This document shows positions 1 through 8,089 of a stretch of DNA of 64,000 nt, one piece after another (the stretch's first letter is position 1; every line of letters starts with the position of its first letter). The position numbers were made by a program, and so were the translations under genes. This stretch comes from Segatella copri DSM 18205 (GTDB lineage Bacteria; Bacteroidota; Bacteroidia; Bacteroidales; Bacteroidaceae). Under the pieces are notes generated by a model. That model had not been told where the DNA came from and did not search any database. It saw only the letters and a program-made list of their open reading frames with translations. The stretch is taken from contig NZ_CP102288.1 in assembly GCF_025151535.1 (NCBI RefSeq), positions 3,252,001 to 3,316,000 on the forward strand, written 5' to 3'.

Positions 1-41
1 TGATTTAACTAAGAAAACTTGCATCCTATTGCCTTTTTTCC

Positions 42-49
42 TATATTTG
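42..49 (+). promoter_or_regulatory. Putative -7 promoter box (TATATTTG)
   Basis: The sequence fits the Bacteroidetes -7 consensus TAnnTTTG. It points toward the small lipoprotein gene at 317, which would then have a leader of about 260 nt containing the 17-bp tandem repeat. No convincing -33 TTTG is placed at the usual distance, so this is a motif match only. Confidence 0.4.
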
Positions 50-96
50 CAATGTTCAAACGAAAGAACAGGACATGTAAGAGGGGTATAAGCCCT

Positions 97-160
97 ATAG
101 TAAATGATAACCAATAGTAAATGATAAGCAATAGTAATTGATAACCAATAGTAAATGATA
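97..160. repeat. Four-copy 17-bp tandem repeat
   Basis: Units beginning ATAGTAAATGATAACCA start at 97, 114, 131 and 148, an exact 17-bp period with one or two differences per unit. Single copies of the core AGTAAATGATA recur nearby (around 905 and 2131). The array lies in the 316-base gene-free stretch at the left end of the window; apart from the array and a -7 box at 42 nothing else is recognised there. Confidence 0.8.
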
Positions 161-316
161 TCACTCCTCCCAACATATCATTTGTGTAATTGTAAAAGAT
201 GATTTAAACCGAAAGGTGTTTGTTTTTAAAAGCATCGGATGGTAATGGCCGAAAGGCTGGAATCTGAAGATGACAGGGTTAAATGATAATGAAAACAATT
301 AGTAAATGGTATAACT

Positions 317-799
317 ATGAAGAAGTATTTTATGATGGTCATCGCTATGACTATGATGACAATAGGATTTGTAAGTTGCAGTGCATCTGACGATGAAATG
401 GGTGAAACAGTTAGTCGCGTTACCACCGATGAGTCAGGTTTCTCTTTGCTCAGCTATTCCATGACTGCGGGCTCTGCCGTAAGCGAGGAGTCTAACAGTA
501 AGGCTGAGAATGATGAGAAGTTGGTTTGCAAGGTTCTTCCGGGTGGTCAGCTGATGCTGACTCATAAGAATGTAATCTTCGACCAAGGTACAAATATCAA
601 GTTTGCAACTCAGTTGGTTGGCAAGAAGTTGATCATTACCGAAACAGGTGATTATGGAAAGTCTGGTCAGTATGGTTATTATACGCTTGTTGCCAAGGTA
701 GGAACAGTTAAGGATGGTGACTATGTGATTGTTGTAATGCGCAATGATCACGCCCGTGAGGAGTTCAAGTTGAAGTATGACTCTTCCCGAGCTAATTAA
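317..799 (+). CDS. Small hypothetical lipoprotein (160 aa)
   Basis: The protein starts with a lipoprotein signal peptide (MKKYF, hydrophobic core, lipobox around GFVSC) with Cys near residue 20, so it is expected to be lipid-anchored on the cell envelope. The mature part is hydrophilic, about 140 residues, and resembles a small beta-rich domain (alternating segments such as GYYTLVAKV and DYVIVVM). No family is recognised. A long leader with 17-bp repeats precedes it. The next gene (966-1775) is on the opposite strand, so it appears to be monocistronic. The start is supported by the signal peptide. Function unknown; the coding call rests on the clean signal peptide and codon-like composition. 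Confidence 0.7.
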   Translation: MKKYFMMVIAMTMMTIGFVSCSASDDEMGETVSRVTTDESGFSLLSYSMTAGSAVSEESNSKAENDEKLVCKVLPGGQLMLTHKNVIFDQGTNIKFATQLVGKKLIITETGDYGKSGQYGYYTLVAKVGTVKDGDYVIVVMRNDHAREEFKLKYDSSRAN

Positions 800-965
800 G
801 ATACATATAAATAGTAAAATTCAATTCAGATATATAATAAATGATATGAAGTTACAATTATAATGAATGGTATGTTGATGTATAATATACGAAGTTAAGA
901 CAAATGATAGTAAATGATATGTTTATTTAATAAAAGATGTCGCTTCTTTCGACCAGTCTAGTTTT

Positions 966-1775
966 TTACTTTCTGTTTTCATTTCCCCGTAATGCTTCCA
1001 TGAGCTGTTCTGGTGTACAGTCTTTTAATATCACCTTATTCTCTTTATCCAACAGGTAAATGGTTGGCATGGCTTTGAGCCCGTAAATCGTGCTCAAGCG
1101 GTTATCTGCTACGATGCGGAGCAGACTGAAGCCGGCTGGTATTGTCTGTTTGTTGAGCCATGCAGATATCTTGTGGCAGTTCTCGCAGTCAGGATCGTAG
1201 AAATATAAGATAACCTTCTTTTCCCGGTAATCGCTCAACTGATGAGTCTTGCCGTCTTCCAGCATAAAACTGATGTTGGTAGCCTGTGTGCCAGGCAAGT
1301 TCTTTCTTGCCTGTTTCAGTTTAAATTCTATTCTTTCTTTCTCGGTTACATCGAAGTATGGCGATTTAGCCATGTCTTCCAGAAATAGGGCATATACCCT
1401 GTCGTTGCGCATGGGCGACTCAGGGTTCTCATAATAATGCTCGATGAGGCTTTCAAACTTCTCTTTAGATGGCTTCTGCTGGTAAGCTTTGGCTGTAAAG
1501 GCAGCAATACCCTTCTGGGCTATTTCCTGGTCGAAACGTGCCAGAATATCGATGAAGTTGACAAAGCCCTGTTCTGCCATCTCCTTGTTTGCCAGTTCCA
1601 GGGTATCGGAAAAGTTGAAGTTGTCCCAATAGTGCTCACTCAGGTATGTTGCGCGTTGCTCTACGCTGCGCAGACTGTCTGGCAGAGCAGGGTATGGGAA
1701 ACTGTTCTGAGCCTTGGTTGGGGCTAAGGCTCCAACCAGCATGAAGCAACTGAGGAATATGAATCTTGCCATCAT
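966..1775 (-). CDS. DUF5106-type thioredoxin-fold envelope protein
   Basis: A secreted protein of about 269 aa. A signal peptide (MMARFIFLSCFMLVGALAPTKAQ, in part) precedes an all-helical N-terminal half that resembles DUF5106, and a C-terminal thioredoxin-like domain follows with the active-site motif DCENCHK (CxxC near residues 195-198) and a cis-Pro region (AMPTIYLLD). Such proteins are thought to act in periplasmic thiol-disulfide exchange; the substrate is unknown. The frame is open further upstream to a TTG at 1814, but the ATG at 1775 directly precedes the signal peptide and is preferred. A -7 box (TAATTTTG) lies at 1990-1997, so the 160-bp inverted-repeat element at 1813-1972 sits in the 5' leader, which is unusual. 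The function call is a family-level inference. Confidence 0.75.
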   Translation of the reverse strand: MMARFIFLSCFMLVGALAPTKAQNSFPYPALPDSLRSVEQRATYLSEHYWDNFNFSDTLELANKEMAEQGFVNFIDILARFDQEIAQKGIAAFTAKAYQQKPSKEKFESLIEHYYENPESPMRNDRVYALFLEDMAKSPYFDVTEKERIEFKLKQARKNLPGTQATNISFMLEDGKTHQLSDYREKKVILYFYDPDCENCHKISAWLNKQTIPAGFSLLRIVADNRLSTIYGLKAMPTIYLLDKENKVILKDCTPEQLMEALRGNENRK

Positions 1776-1812
1776 CTTTATATTGGAATTAATGATATTA
1801 TTTAAGTTTCGC

Positions 1813-1972
1813 AAGTTCAGGAGTTAAAGAAGTTAAAGGAGTTATCGCTCCCTACGGTCGCTGAGGAGTTAAGACAATAGCCTTTTTGGCGTAGTTCTTA
1901 AGCTGCAAGACATACGTCTTAACTCCTTAACTTCCTTAACTCCTTTAACTTCCTGATATGCGAAAGTTCAGT
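1813..1972. repeat. 160-bp inverted-repeat element, copy 1
   Basis: A long imperfect stem-loop: a left arm rich in GAGTTAAAGAAGTTAAAGG pairs with a right arm rich in CCTTAACTTCCTTAACTCC, around a loop containing CTTTTTGGCG. A nearly identical copy in the same orientation lies at 14720-14880. The outer edges carry AAGTTTCGCA (1804-1813) and TGCGAAAGTTCAG (near 1960-1971), the same edge motif found on the REP elements at 2254, 52967 and 56930. The copies bracket the fimbrial locus. Confidence 0.85.
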
Positions 1973-1989
1973 GATATTACTAACGGGTG

Positions 1990-1997
1990 CAAAATTA
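1990..1997 (-). promoter_or_regulatory. Putative -7 box for the DUF5106 gene
   Basis: On the minus strand the sequence reads TAATTTTG, matching TAnnTTTG. It would start a transcript that runs through the inverted-repeat element into the gene at 1775. Confidence 0.4.
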
Positions 1998-2031
1998 CAA
2001 AATAAAATTGAAAGTGGCAAGGTTTTTATAT

Positions 2032-2085
2032 AAAAAAAAGCCGCGGAACTATAGAAGGTGAGATCACCTCGGCAACTACAGTTCC
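2032..2085 (-). terminator. Intrinsic terminator of the fimbrial operon
   Basis: On the minus strand, nested stems GGAACT...AGTTCC and GGTGA...TCACC are followed by a GCGGC segment and a run of eight T. It lies downstream of the last fimbrial gene (stop at 2499), past the REP element. The stretch 1776-2498 therefore holds the inverted repeat, this terminator and a REP element, and no gene. Confidence 0.65.
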
Positions 2086-2253
2086 AACGACCAGTCTAGT
2101 TTTATTTATTGGTTCCCGCATACTATTTGTATAGTAAATGATAATTATTTTATTACCTATTTCATTGATATTTGGGGGCATTTAAATTTTGAAACGATAT
2201 GCGCCCCGATACAGATATATGAACTAAACTTTTCTTAAACTTATTACTGACTC

Positions 2254-2498
2254 AAGTTTCGCATGTAAGCTCCATACGCCCTGAAAGGGCAGAAGCCCCT
2301 AGCCCAGGGCATCGCCCTGGGTTATTACGGACGCAAACCTGTCGCCCTGTAAGGGAAAAAGCTTTAAAACTCCAGACAAAACATAAGGCTTTTGCCCTTA
2401 CAGGGCGTCTTGCTGATTGCTATTATACCCAGGGCGATGCCCTGGGCTAGGAGCTTTTGGGCCTTCAGCCCGTTCTTGAACCACATGCGAAAGTTCAG
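2254..2498. repeat. REP-type palindromic element without transposase
   Basis: The element begins AAGTTTCGCATG and ends CATGCGAAAGTT, an inverted terminal pair. Inside are several short palindromes: GCCCTGAAAGGGC, GCCCAGGGCATCGCCCTGGG, GCCCTGTAAGGG and their reverse order partners. The same blocks flank the RAYT transposase genes at 53.1 and 55.1 kb, so this is probably a non-autonomous derivative mobilised by such a transposase. It ends directly against the stop codon of the gene at 2499-4379. Confidence 0.8.
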
Positions 2499-4379
2499 TT
2501 ACTGATAGGTGAATTCAAACTTCTTGGCCTTTCCTTGGTTGAAGTTATCAGCCTTCAGCCAGAAGCATACCTTTTTGGCATTGCTGCGCACATTCCTCAA
2601 CTTAAAGGTATATGTATACTTTCTTTCTTCAGCCTTATAGGTAAACCAGCTGCCTGTTTTGCATTTGCCTTCCGTTTCGGCTTGAGTATCACCTATTTCT
2701 ACCTTCCAGTCTTCTGGGTAGATATCGTTGGATGCGATTTTGAAATTCACAGGCACCAGTTCGTCAGGATAATCCTTAGGAATGGTGATGGTGAAATCTC
2801 CTTCGCTGTTCAATTGGAAGTCATAACTAGCCTCACTCACACTATAGAGATGGATGTTTCTATTGAGTCCATGCACTTTGTCGATGAGGTGTATGATGCC
2901 CTCTCGCCAGGTCTTGTCTACCGTGTCCAATTTGTACTTAATGGTACCGGTACCGGTCTTTGATGCTTCGTTATAATCATAGCTGGTAACCACTGGCGCA
3001 GCTGCAGTTCCGAATGACAGGTTCTCAGTCCATAAAGCCACGAAATCCGTAGGCTTCTTGTCGGCTGCATCATCGCCCTTATAGGTGAATTCGATGAATT
3101 GTTCAGAACCGGAAGCTGCATTGGTGGTCTGATAGGTGCCCTCGTTGATGGCGAGTTCATAATTACCATCCTTCACTCCCGGAATGTATTGTTCCACTCT
3201 AATCCAAGGGTTATTGACCGGTGCACCTTTTATCGCTTCCTCAGAACTTCCTTTGCCATAGCTTTCGTCCAGTTTGTCTATGATGATTCTGTATTCATAG
3301 TTACGCTTGATGGCGTATGGCTTGTTGTTTTTATCCTGAAGGTATATGAAATAGAATTTACCATTATACCTTATAGTAACCTTAGCAGGGTCAGTTGGCA
3401 AGTTACTTTCTTCAAAGGCTGCTGTCGGATTGTACATTTGCCCATTGCTACCTTTCAGTCTCTTAGTGCTTACGGATGGTGTTATATATGTAGCATTCCA
3501 TGTCCAATCTTTGCCTCCTGTAGTATCATCGAACTTCAGACTGTCTCGATTGAATGGTGCTATAGTTCCGTATTGTACACCATTGAAAACAGATATTCCG
3601 AAATCGCTGCTTTTAAGGTTCGGGTTTGCTTTTTTAGCCGCGTCGCTCCAAACGGCAGAAATCTTCGCTCTGTCTCTTATAAGATGGATGATGTAGTCTT
3701 TTTGTTTGTCGGTATTGGTAAGATACTCCTTCAGTTGATTAGGGGTGTCTCTTTTGATATATCCCCAATAGCGAGTCATCACATGTTGCAGTTCTGTATG
3801 ATTTGTCTCGAAAGTTGTCATAAGCATGTTTTCATGCATTCCTACCCATTTCCATTGAACGTTATGCCCGTCTTCATCTATATCGTTAAGGGAATTATAT
3901 TGTTCAGTAGCGTTAGCTACTAAGTGGATACGAGAAGTCTTGTTTGGGATTTCTGCCTTGAAATCTCTAAGTACTGAACTTCCGTCCCCATTTATGTCAC
4001 CTCCTGATACAGCGGTACTGTCTTGCTCAGCTTTTTTCTCACTTGTGATCCAGTAATTACCATCATTGTCTCTATAAAACCCTTTGATGGGGTTGAACTG
4101 ATCTTTAATATTTCCAAAACCAACAAATTGGCCTTCGTTGTCGAAGCAGAATAGTTTTAAATCATCTTTACTTCTAATACCTTCGTTCATGTAAACAGTA
4201 CTTCTTGTAGCTGTTTGCTTCTCGAAGCTAGGTATGGCTATATTGAAGTGAGCGGTATAGTAACCATCTTCAGCCTCGTTGCTTGAAGTCTCGTTGTCTA
4301 CTATACAATCGGTGCAGGCTGTCAACATAAATGTTAACAGCACTGCTATCATACCAATATGTAATCTTATTTGTTTCAT
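2499..4379 (-). CDS. Fimbrial accessory/tip-like lipoprotein (626 aa)
   Basis: Last gene of the fimbrial operon. A signal peptide with lipobox (MLTACTDC, Cys near residue 22) is followed by a fimbrillin-like N-terminal region (hydrophobic strand AHFNIAIPS, then Arg-containing TATRSTVY, then LKLFCFDNEGQFVGFG), the pattern seen in Bacteroidales fimbrial subunits. The remaining ~500 residues are beta-rich and repetitive in style, suggesting several immunoglobulin-like domains. By position, last of three large lipoproteins after the anchor subunit, it may be an accessory or tip component like FimC-E or Mfa3-5; that role is inferred from context. The gene upstream ends 14 bp before its start. A REP element abuts its stop codon. 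Confidence 0.7.
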   Translation of the reverse strand: MKQIRLHIGMIAVLLTFMLTACTDCIVDNETSSNEAEDGYYTAHFNIAIPSFEKQTATRSTVYMNEGIRSKDDLKLFCFDNEGQFVGFGNIKDQFNPIKGFYRDNDGNYWITSEKKAEQDSTAVSGGDINGDGSSVLRDFKAEIPNKTSRIHLVANATEQYNSLNDIDEDGHNVQWKWVGMHENMLMTTFETNHTELQHVMTRYWGYIKRDTPNQLKEYLTNTDKQKDYIIHLIRDRAKISAVWSDAAKKANPNLKSSDFGISVFNGVQYGTIAPFNRDSLKFDDTTGGKDWTWNATYITPSVSTKRLKGSNGQMYNPTAAFEESNLPTDPAKVTIRYNGKFYFIYLQDKNNKPYAIKRNYEYRIIIDKLDESYGKGSSEEAIKGAPVNNPWIRVEQYIPGVKDGNYELAINEGTYQTTNAASGSEQFIEFTYKGDDAADKKPTDFVALWTENLSFGTAAAPVVTSYDYNEASKTGTGTIKYKLDTVDKTWREGIIHLIDKVHGLNRNIHLYSVSEASYDFQLNSEGDFTITIPKDYPDELVPVNFKIASNDIYPEDWKVEIGDTQAETEGKCKTGSWFTYKAEERKYTYTFKLRNVRSNAKKVCFWLKADNFNQGKAKKFEFTYQ

Positions 4380-4393
4380 ATCATTAACCTTCT

Positions 4394-6286
4394 TTATTCT
4401 ATACCTTGATCCTCTATTTTCTCGATTTCATCTGGTGTCAAGTCATGTACGCAACGAACATAGGCTCCCTTGTAATTAGCGTTACTTTGTTCTTCAGACT
4501 TATCGCCATCGAATGTCCAGTAGGATTCACCTTGTAACAGATCATCAGGAATAGCGTTATTGCCTGATTGTAAACTAATAATTTTTTTAACCTCTTCTTT
4601 TGTAGGCAAACGCCAACCGCTTAGATCAAGGTCCTCGCCTTTCCTTGTCTTAGCCTTTTCTTTGTACTGTTCACAGTATTTCTTGGCTTCGTCGTTGCTG
4701 CCTATTGATTGCAACCTACTATTGATGGTTGAGGCAATGATGAAAGCAGGTGATACCGTATTGTCATTTTTATCTGATGGCTTTGCCACGCTATAGGTGT
4801 TACTACTCTTTGTCACTGAGTGTTGAATCGTGTATAGGCGTTTATTTTGCCATTGATTCAAAGTACCCGTACTTTCTACATTGAGTGAATAGATGGCAGG
4901 GTACTTCCTTACATTCACTTTCTGAGATTTGGAGCCGTCGTTAGTCTTTACGAGGAAGTTGATGTAGCTGATGGTATATTCTGGTTTGTTACCATGAATA
5001 TCTATCTTTCCTCGGTTATCGTCACCAACGCTTTTGTCAGACTGGCTGTTGATCTGACCAGCCAGGTTGTTATCCACTATCTTTTTACCATATTTATCAA
5101 AGTAATATCCTTCCTTTTCTGGTTGCTGAAAGATAGGGCAGGATGCAAACCAGTCGATGCACCAGTTATCTGTTCCCCAATCCATCGGTTCCTTGAGGTC
5201 CAGTTGGGTAGGATATACCACGAGGAAACTGGCTTTATCTCCCTTCACATAAGTTTCTTCTCCTTGCGTCCATTTCGTAATTTGCCACTTGAGATAACCA
5301 AGGTCGTCATCGTAATCAATATCTGTTTTGGTATCCAGATACTTGATGACGGCATTGACGGTATAGATATAGTTGCGGTCTAACTCCTTGTCACCCTGAG
5401 GGTCACGAACCGGTATCTTCAATTCCTTCGGAATATCAGGTTTAGAGTTGTCCTTATATTTAAAGTTGACCTTTGCTACAATCTGTGGCATTGTTTCCTG
5501 AGTTTCCCATTTGGTGGAATAACTGTAGGTGGTTACCGTGAAGACCTTATTCCCCTTCTCATCTTCTGCAGATGCTGCCGGGCTCCAGGTATTGTTGTCT
5601 GATATGATAGTTGGAGTTGCGGTTTGATCACCAGCAAAGATGGTAGTATTGGTATTGTAGTTGATGAGTTTCCACTGAACGTCAGAAATATGGTAATCCT
5701 TCACCGTAGAAGAGATGTTCAGCTTGATTTTGGCAGCCGCTCTTACCAGTTCTACCGGGATATTCTGTTCTGCCTTTTCTGTAATCTTGTATGAACCATG
5801 ACTGCTCATCAGAAACAGCTTCTTGCTGTTGTCTGTAGAGTAAGGCATCCAAATATCATCATCCTTCTGGGTAGCTTTCTGAAGTTCATCCAGGCTTTTG
5901 CCTTGCAGGCTCTGACTGGCGTTGGCTGCTGCATAGAATGCATAACTTTGACCTGATTGGAGGTTCAGGCTCTCCTTCCAGTTGCCCGAACCCAGTTCCT
6001 CTGCTTTGTTCTCTGCAGGGGCGTCGAACAGACTGTCTATTCTGCGTTCGCTGGATGACGGTCCGAACATCTTAAAGTCAAGAGAAGACAGAGTTTTTTC
6101 ATGAAGATTCTCTTCTTCCTTCACTCTTGTGGTCTGCAGGTCGTTGATCATGGGAGTCATGCTCAACTGTTGTGTAGCCGAACCGTTTCCCAGTTCGTCT
6201 TCAGCTGAGCATCCTGCCATGAGCCATCCTGCCGTAAGAGCCAAGATGCATTTTGCGAATCTTATGTCTATATATAACTTCTTCAT
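4394..6286 (-). CDS. Fimbrial tip-like lipoprotein with lectin-like C-terminus
   Basis: A 630-aa lipoprotein (signal peptide ending AGWLMAGCSAED; lipid Cys near residue 26). The N-terminal half resembles fimbrillin domains (SLDFKMFGPSS, then YAFYAAANAS, then VRAAAKIKLNISS). The C-terminal ~100 residues carry LSGWRLPTKEEVKKI, SYWTFDGD and AYVRCVHD, the pattern of FISUMP/DUF1566-type C-type-lectin-fold domains. Such a terminal domain on a fimbrial protein suggests an exposed ligand-binding tip adhesin; this is inference from domain order and operon position. It starts 24 bp after the stop of the gene at 6311 and shares its operon. Confidence 0.7.
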   Translation of the reverse strand: MKKLYIDIRFAKCILALTAGWLMAGCSAEDELGNGSATQQLSMTPMINDLQTTRVKEEENLHEKTLSSLDFKMFGPSSSERRIDSLFDAPAENKAEELGSGNWKESLNLQSGQSYAFYAAANASQSLQGKSLDELQKATQKDDDIWMPYSTDNSKKLFLMSSHGSYKITEKAEQNIPVELVRAAAKIKLNISSTVKDYHISDVQWKLINYNTNTTIFAGDQTATPTIISDNNTWSPAASAEDEKGNKVFTVTTYSYSTKWETQETMPQIVAKVNFKYKDNSKPDIPKELKIPVRDPQGDKELDRNYIYTVNAVIKYLDTKTDIDYDDDLGYLKWQITKWTQGEETYVKGDKASFLVVYPTQLDLKEPMDWGTDNWCIDWFASCPIFQQPEKEGYYFDKYGKKIVDNNLAGQINSQSDKSVGDDNRGKIDIHGNKPEYTISYINFLVKTNDGSKSQKVNVRKYPAIYSLNVESTGTLNQWQNKRLYTIQHSVTKSSNTYSVAKPSDKNDNTVSPAFIIASTINSRLQSIGSNDEAKKYCEQYKEKAKTRKGEDLDLSGWRLPTKEEVKKIISLQSGNNAIPDDLLQGESYWTFDGDKSEEQSNANYKGAYVRCVHDLTPDEIEKIEDQGIE

Positions 6287-6310
6287 GATGAATGTTATTT
6301 TCTGTTGTCT

Positions 6311-8056
6311 TTATAATACTTGTTCAAAGTGAATATCCTTACCGGCGAATTTGCCCTTCTTACATCCTTTATATTTGGAACCTGGATTCAGGATAAACTT
6401 ATCGTTTGGATATGTCGTCAGGAATACCTGCGCCTTTACATTGTGTGGCTTTGCCAGATCCAGTCTGTTCTTTGGCACGACATAGAAGTAGAGCGTCTTC
6501 TTCTCACCACTTTTATTGATGATGAAATCATCTATATGATAAGTATATCCAATAACATTGTCTCCATCGTTTTTGTCTGAAATGTTTGGATCGTAAACCG
6601 GATCTTTATGATCATCATAGTTGCCATCCTTATTGCATTCTACGAATCCGAACATCGGGTTGTCTGTCTGGAGAATCCAAGGCTTACCTTTGGTATCGAT
6701 ATCCTGGAGCGTAATCATCGGTCCGCGTTTTGGGAAACCGTAATATACCTTGTAGCCCCAGTCTGTCTTTCCGCTGTCAGGGATTTCAACATTCGTAGAG
6801 GCATCGATGAAATCGAATGTTCCTCCATCCTTCCATTCCTGAATGGTAGGAGTAACGGTGAGCTTGCCCATCTGTCCGTTGAGGAAGTAACCATAAACTA
6901 CCAGTTCTCTGTTTCTGATGGCATTTCCTTTAGAAGGAATATTGAAGGTCTCGTGCTTCTCGGTTGCTCCGCCATCTAATGAATAGTAGATGGTGCCTTG
7001 GATGGCTTTGTTGGTTTCACGGAGATAACAGAGATCATGAGATTTGATTCCTTCCTTATTAAGAGCATCCAGATATTCCTGGGCAGACTGATTCTTTTTG
7101 ATGAAACTCTCAGGATTATCCACTTCCTTGATATCCGTGTTCTCTACACCTGCCAGTTTCAGAGTGTCTGATACGTAGGTTGTAGCCGAATTGTATTTCT
7201 GACTTGTAACGTCCTGGTTGTAACCATTCTCGTTATATGTCGCTTCGTCTGGGAAAACATAGCTGGCAGTAGGAATGGTATTGCCTTCTACCTCTATTCT
7301 TATTACCTTTACCTGACTGGTGTTGGCATCAGTACCCTTTTTGCGGGCAAAGTAAAAATGGAGTTTCGAAACTGCGCGAACCAAAGGAATCTTGATGCCT
7401 TTGTCTTTGGCTCCTTCTTCTGTATCAGCCACATGGCTGTCTACAGAGATTTGAGTGATGGCACGGGAGATAGGGAGTCCCTTTTCCTTTGAAACCTCTT
7501 TTGTTTCTGCAGTACCATCGCCATTGATACCGAAAGGTGAGGTAAAGCTGACTTCTTTCAGATCTTTGCGGGTAACAGAACTGAGGTCTTTGCCTTTCAT
7601 CTGGTCCGGCATGTTGATGCTCTCAGAGTTTGCCAGGATGTAAAGGTCGATATTCTTTACTTCTTCGCCGCCAATCTTTCTCAGGAATCGGAGGTTCAGG
7701 GTATAGTTACCGTTCTTCACTTCGCTCAGCGTCTCTGCTTTATAAGAGATAGGAGTGGCTTCATCGCCGGTATTTGATTTGAACACCCACACCTTGATGT
7801 TATGGATGTCGCTCTCCTGAGTAGGATTCGCATCAGTCTCATTGTCGGCAAGAGCCTTTCCGCTAGTTTCTCCGGCTCTGGTACTGTTTCCGGTGCCGGT
7901 AGAGAAACTGAGGCTCAGATAGGCATTGTCGCTTTGAGCTGTTTCTGTATTTTCGTTCTCTGAACAGGATGCCATTGCGCCTACCATGAGCAAAGCAGCG
8001 AGTGCCATACACACTGGGCGTGTCATCTTGGTCAGAGTAGATTGATAGCGTTTCAT
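6311..8056 (-). CDS. Minor fimbrillin-like lipoprotein (581 aa)
   Basis: The N-terminus has a long signal peptide with lipobox (GAMASCSENEN, Cys near residue 30). The next segment (AYLSLSFSTG, Arg in TRAGE, then DIHNIKVWVFKSN) is the typical start of P. gingivalis FimA/Mfa1-family subunits, in which the N-terminal strand is cut after an Arg to allow strand exchange. Further strands (YTLNLRFLRKI, NIDLYILANSES, VRAVSKLHFYFARK) match the fimbrillin fold, and the protein ends in a second beta domain. It sits directly after the FimB/Mfa2-like anchor (33-bp gap), consistent with an accessory subunit. The exact counterpart (FimC/D/E or Mfa3) cannot be decided from sequence alone. Confidence 0.72.
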   Translation of the reverse strand: MKRYQSTLTKMTRPVCMALAALLMVGAMASCSENENTETAQSDNAYLSLSFSTGTGNSTRAGETSGKALADNETDANPTQESDIHNIKVWVFKSNTGDEATPISYKAETLSEVKNGNYTLNLRFLRKIGGEEVKNIDLYILANSESINMPDQMKGKDLSSVTRKDLKEVSFTSPFGINGDGTAETKEVSKEKGLPISRAITQISVDSHVADTEEGAKDKGIKIPLVRAVSKLHFYFARKKGTDANTSQVKVIRIEVEGNTIPTASYVFPDEATYNENGYNQDVTSQKYNSATTYVSDTLKLAGVENTDIKEVDNPESFIKKNQSAQEYLDALNKEGIKSHDLCYLRETNKAIQGTIYYSLDGGATEKHETFNIPSKGNAIRNRELVVYGYFLNGQMGKLTVTPTIQEWKDGGTFDFIDASTNVEIPDSGKTDWGYKVYYGFPKRGPMITLQDIDTKGKPWILQTDNPMFGFVECNKDGNYDDHKDPVYDPNISDKNDGDNVIGYTYHIDDFIINKSGEKKTLYFYVVPKNRLDLAKPHNVKAQVFLTTYPNDKFILNPGSKYKGCKKGKFAGKDIHFEQVL

Positions 8057-8089
8057 GTTTTCTTTCTTTTACTTATACTTCTTTCTTTT

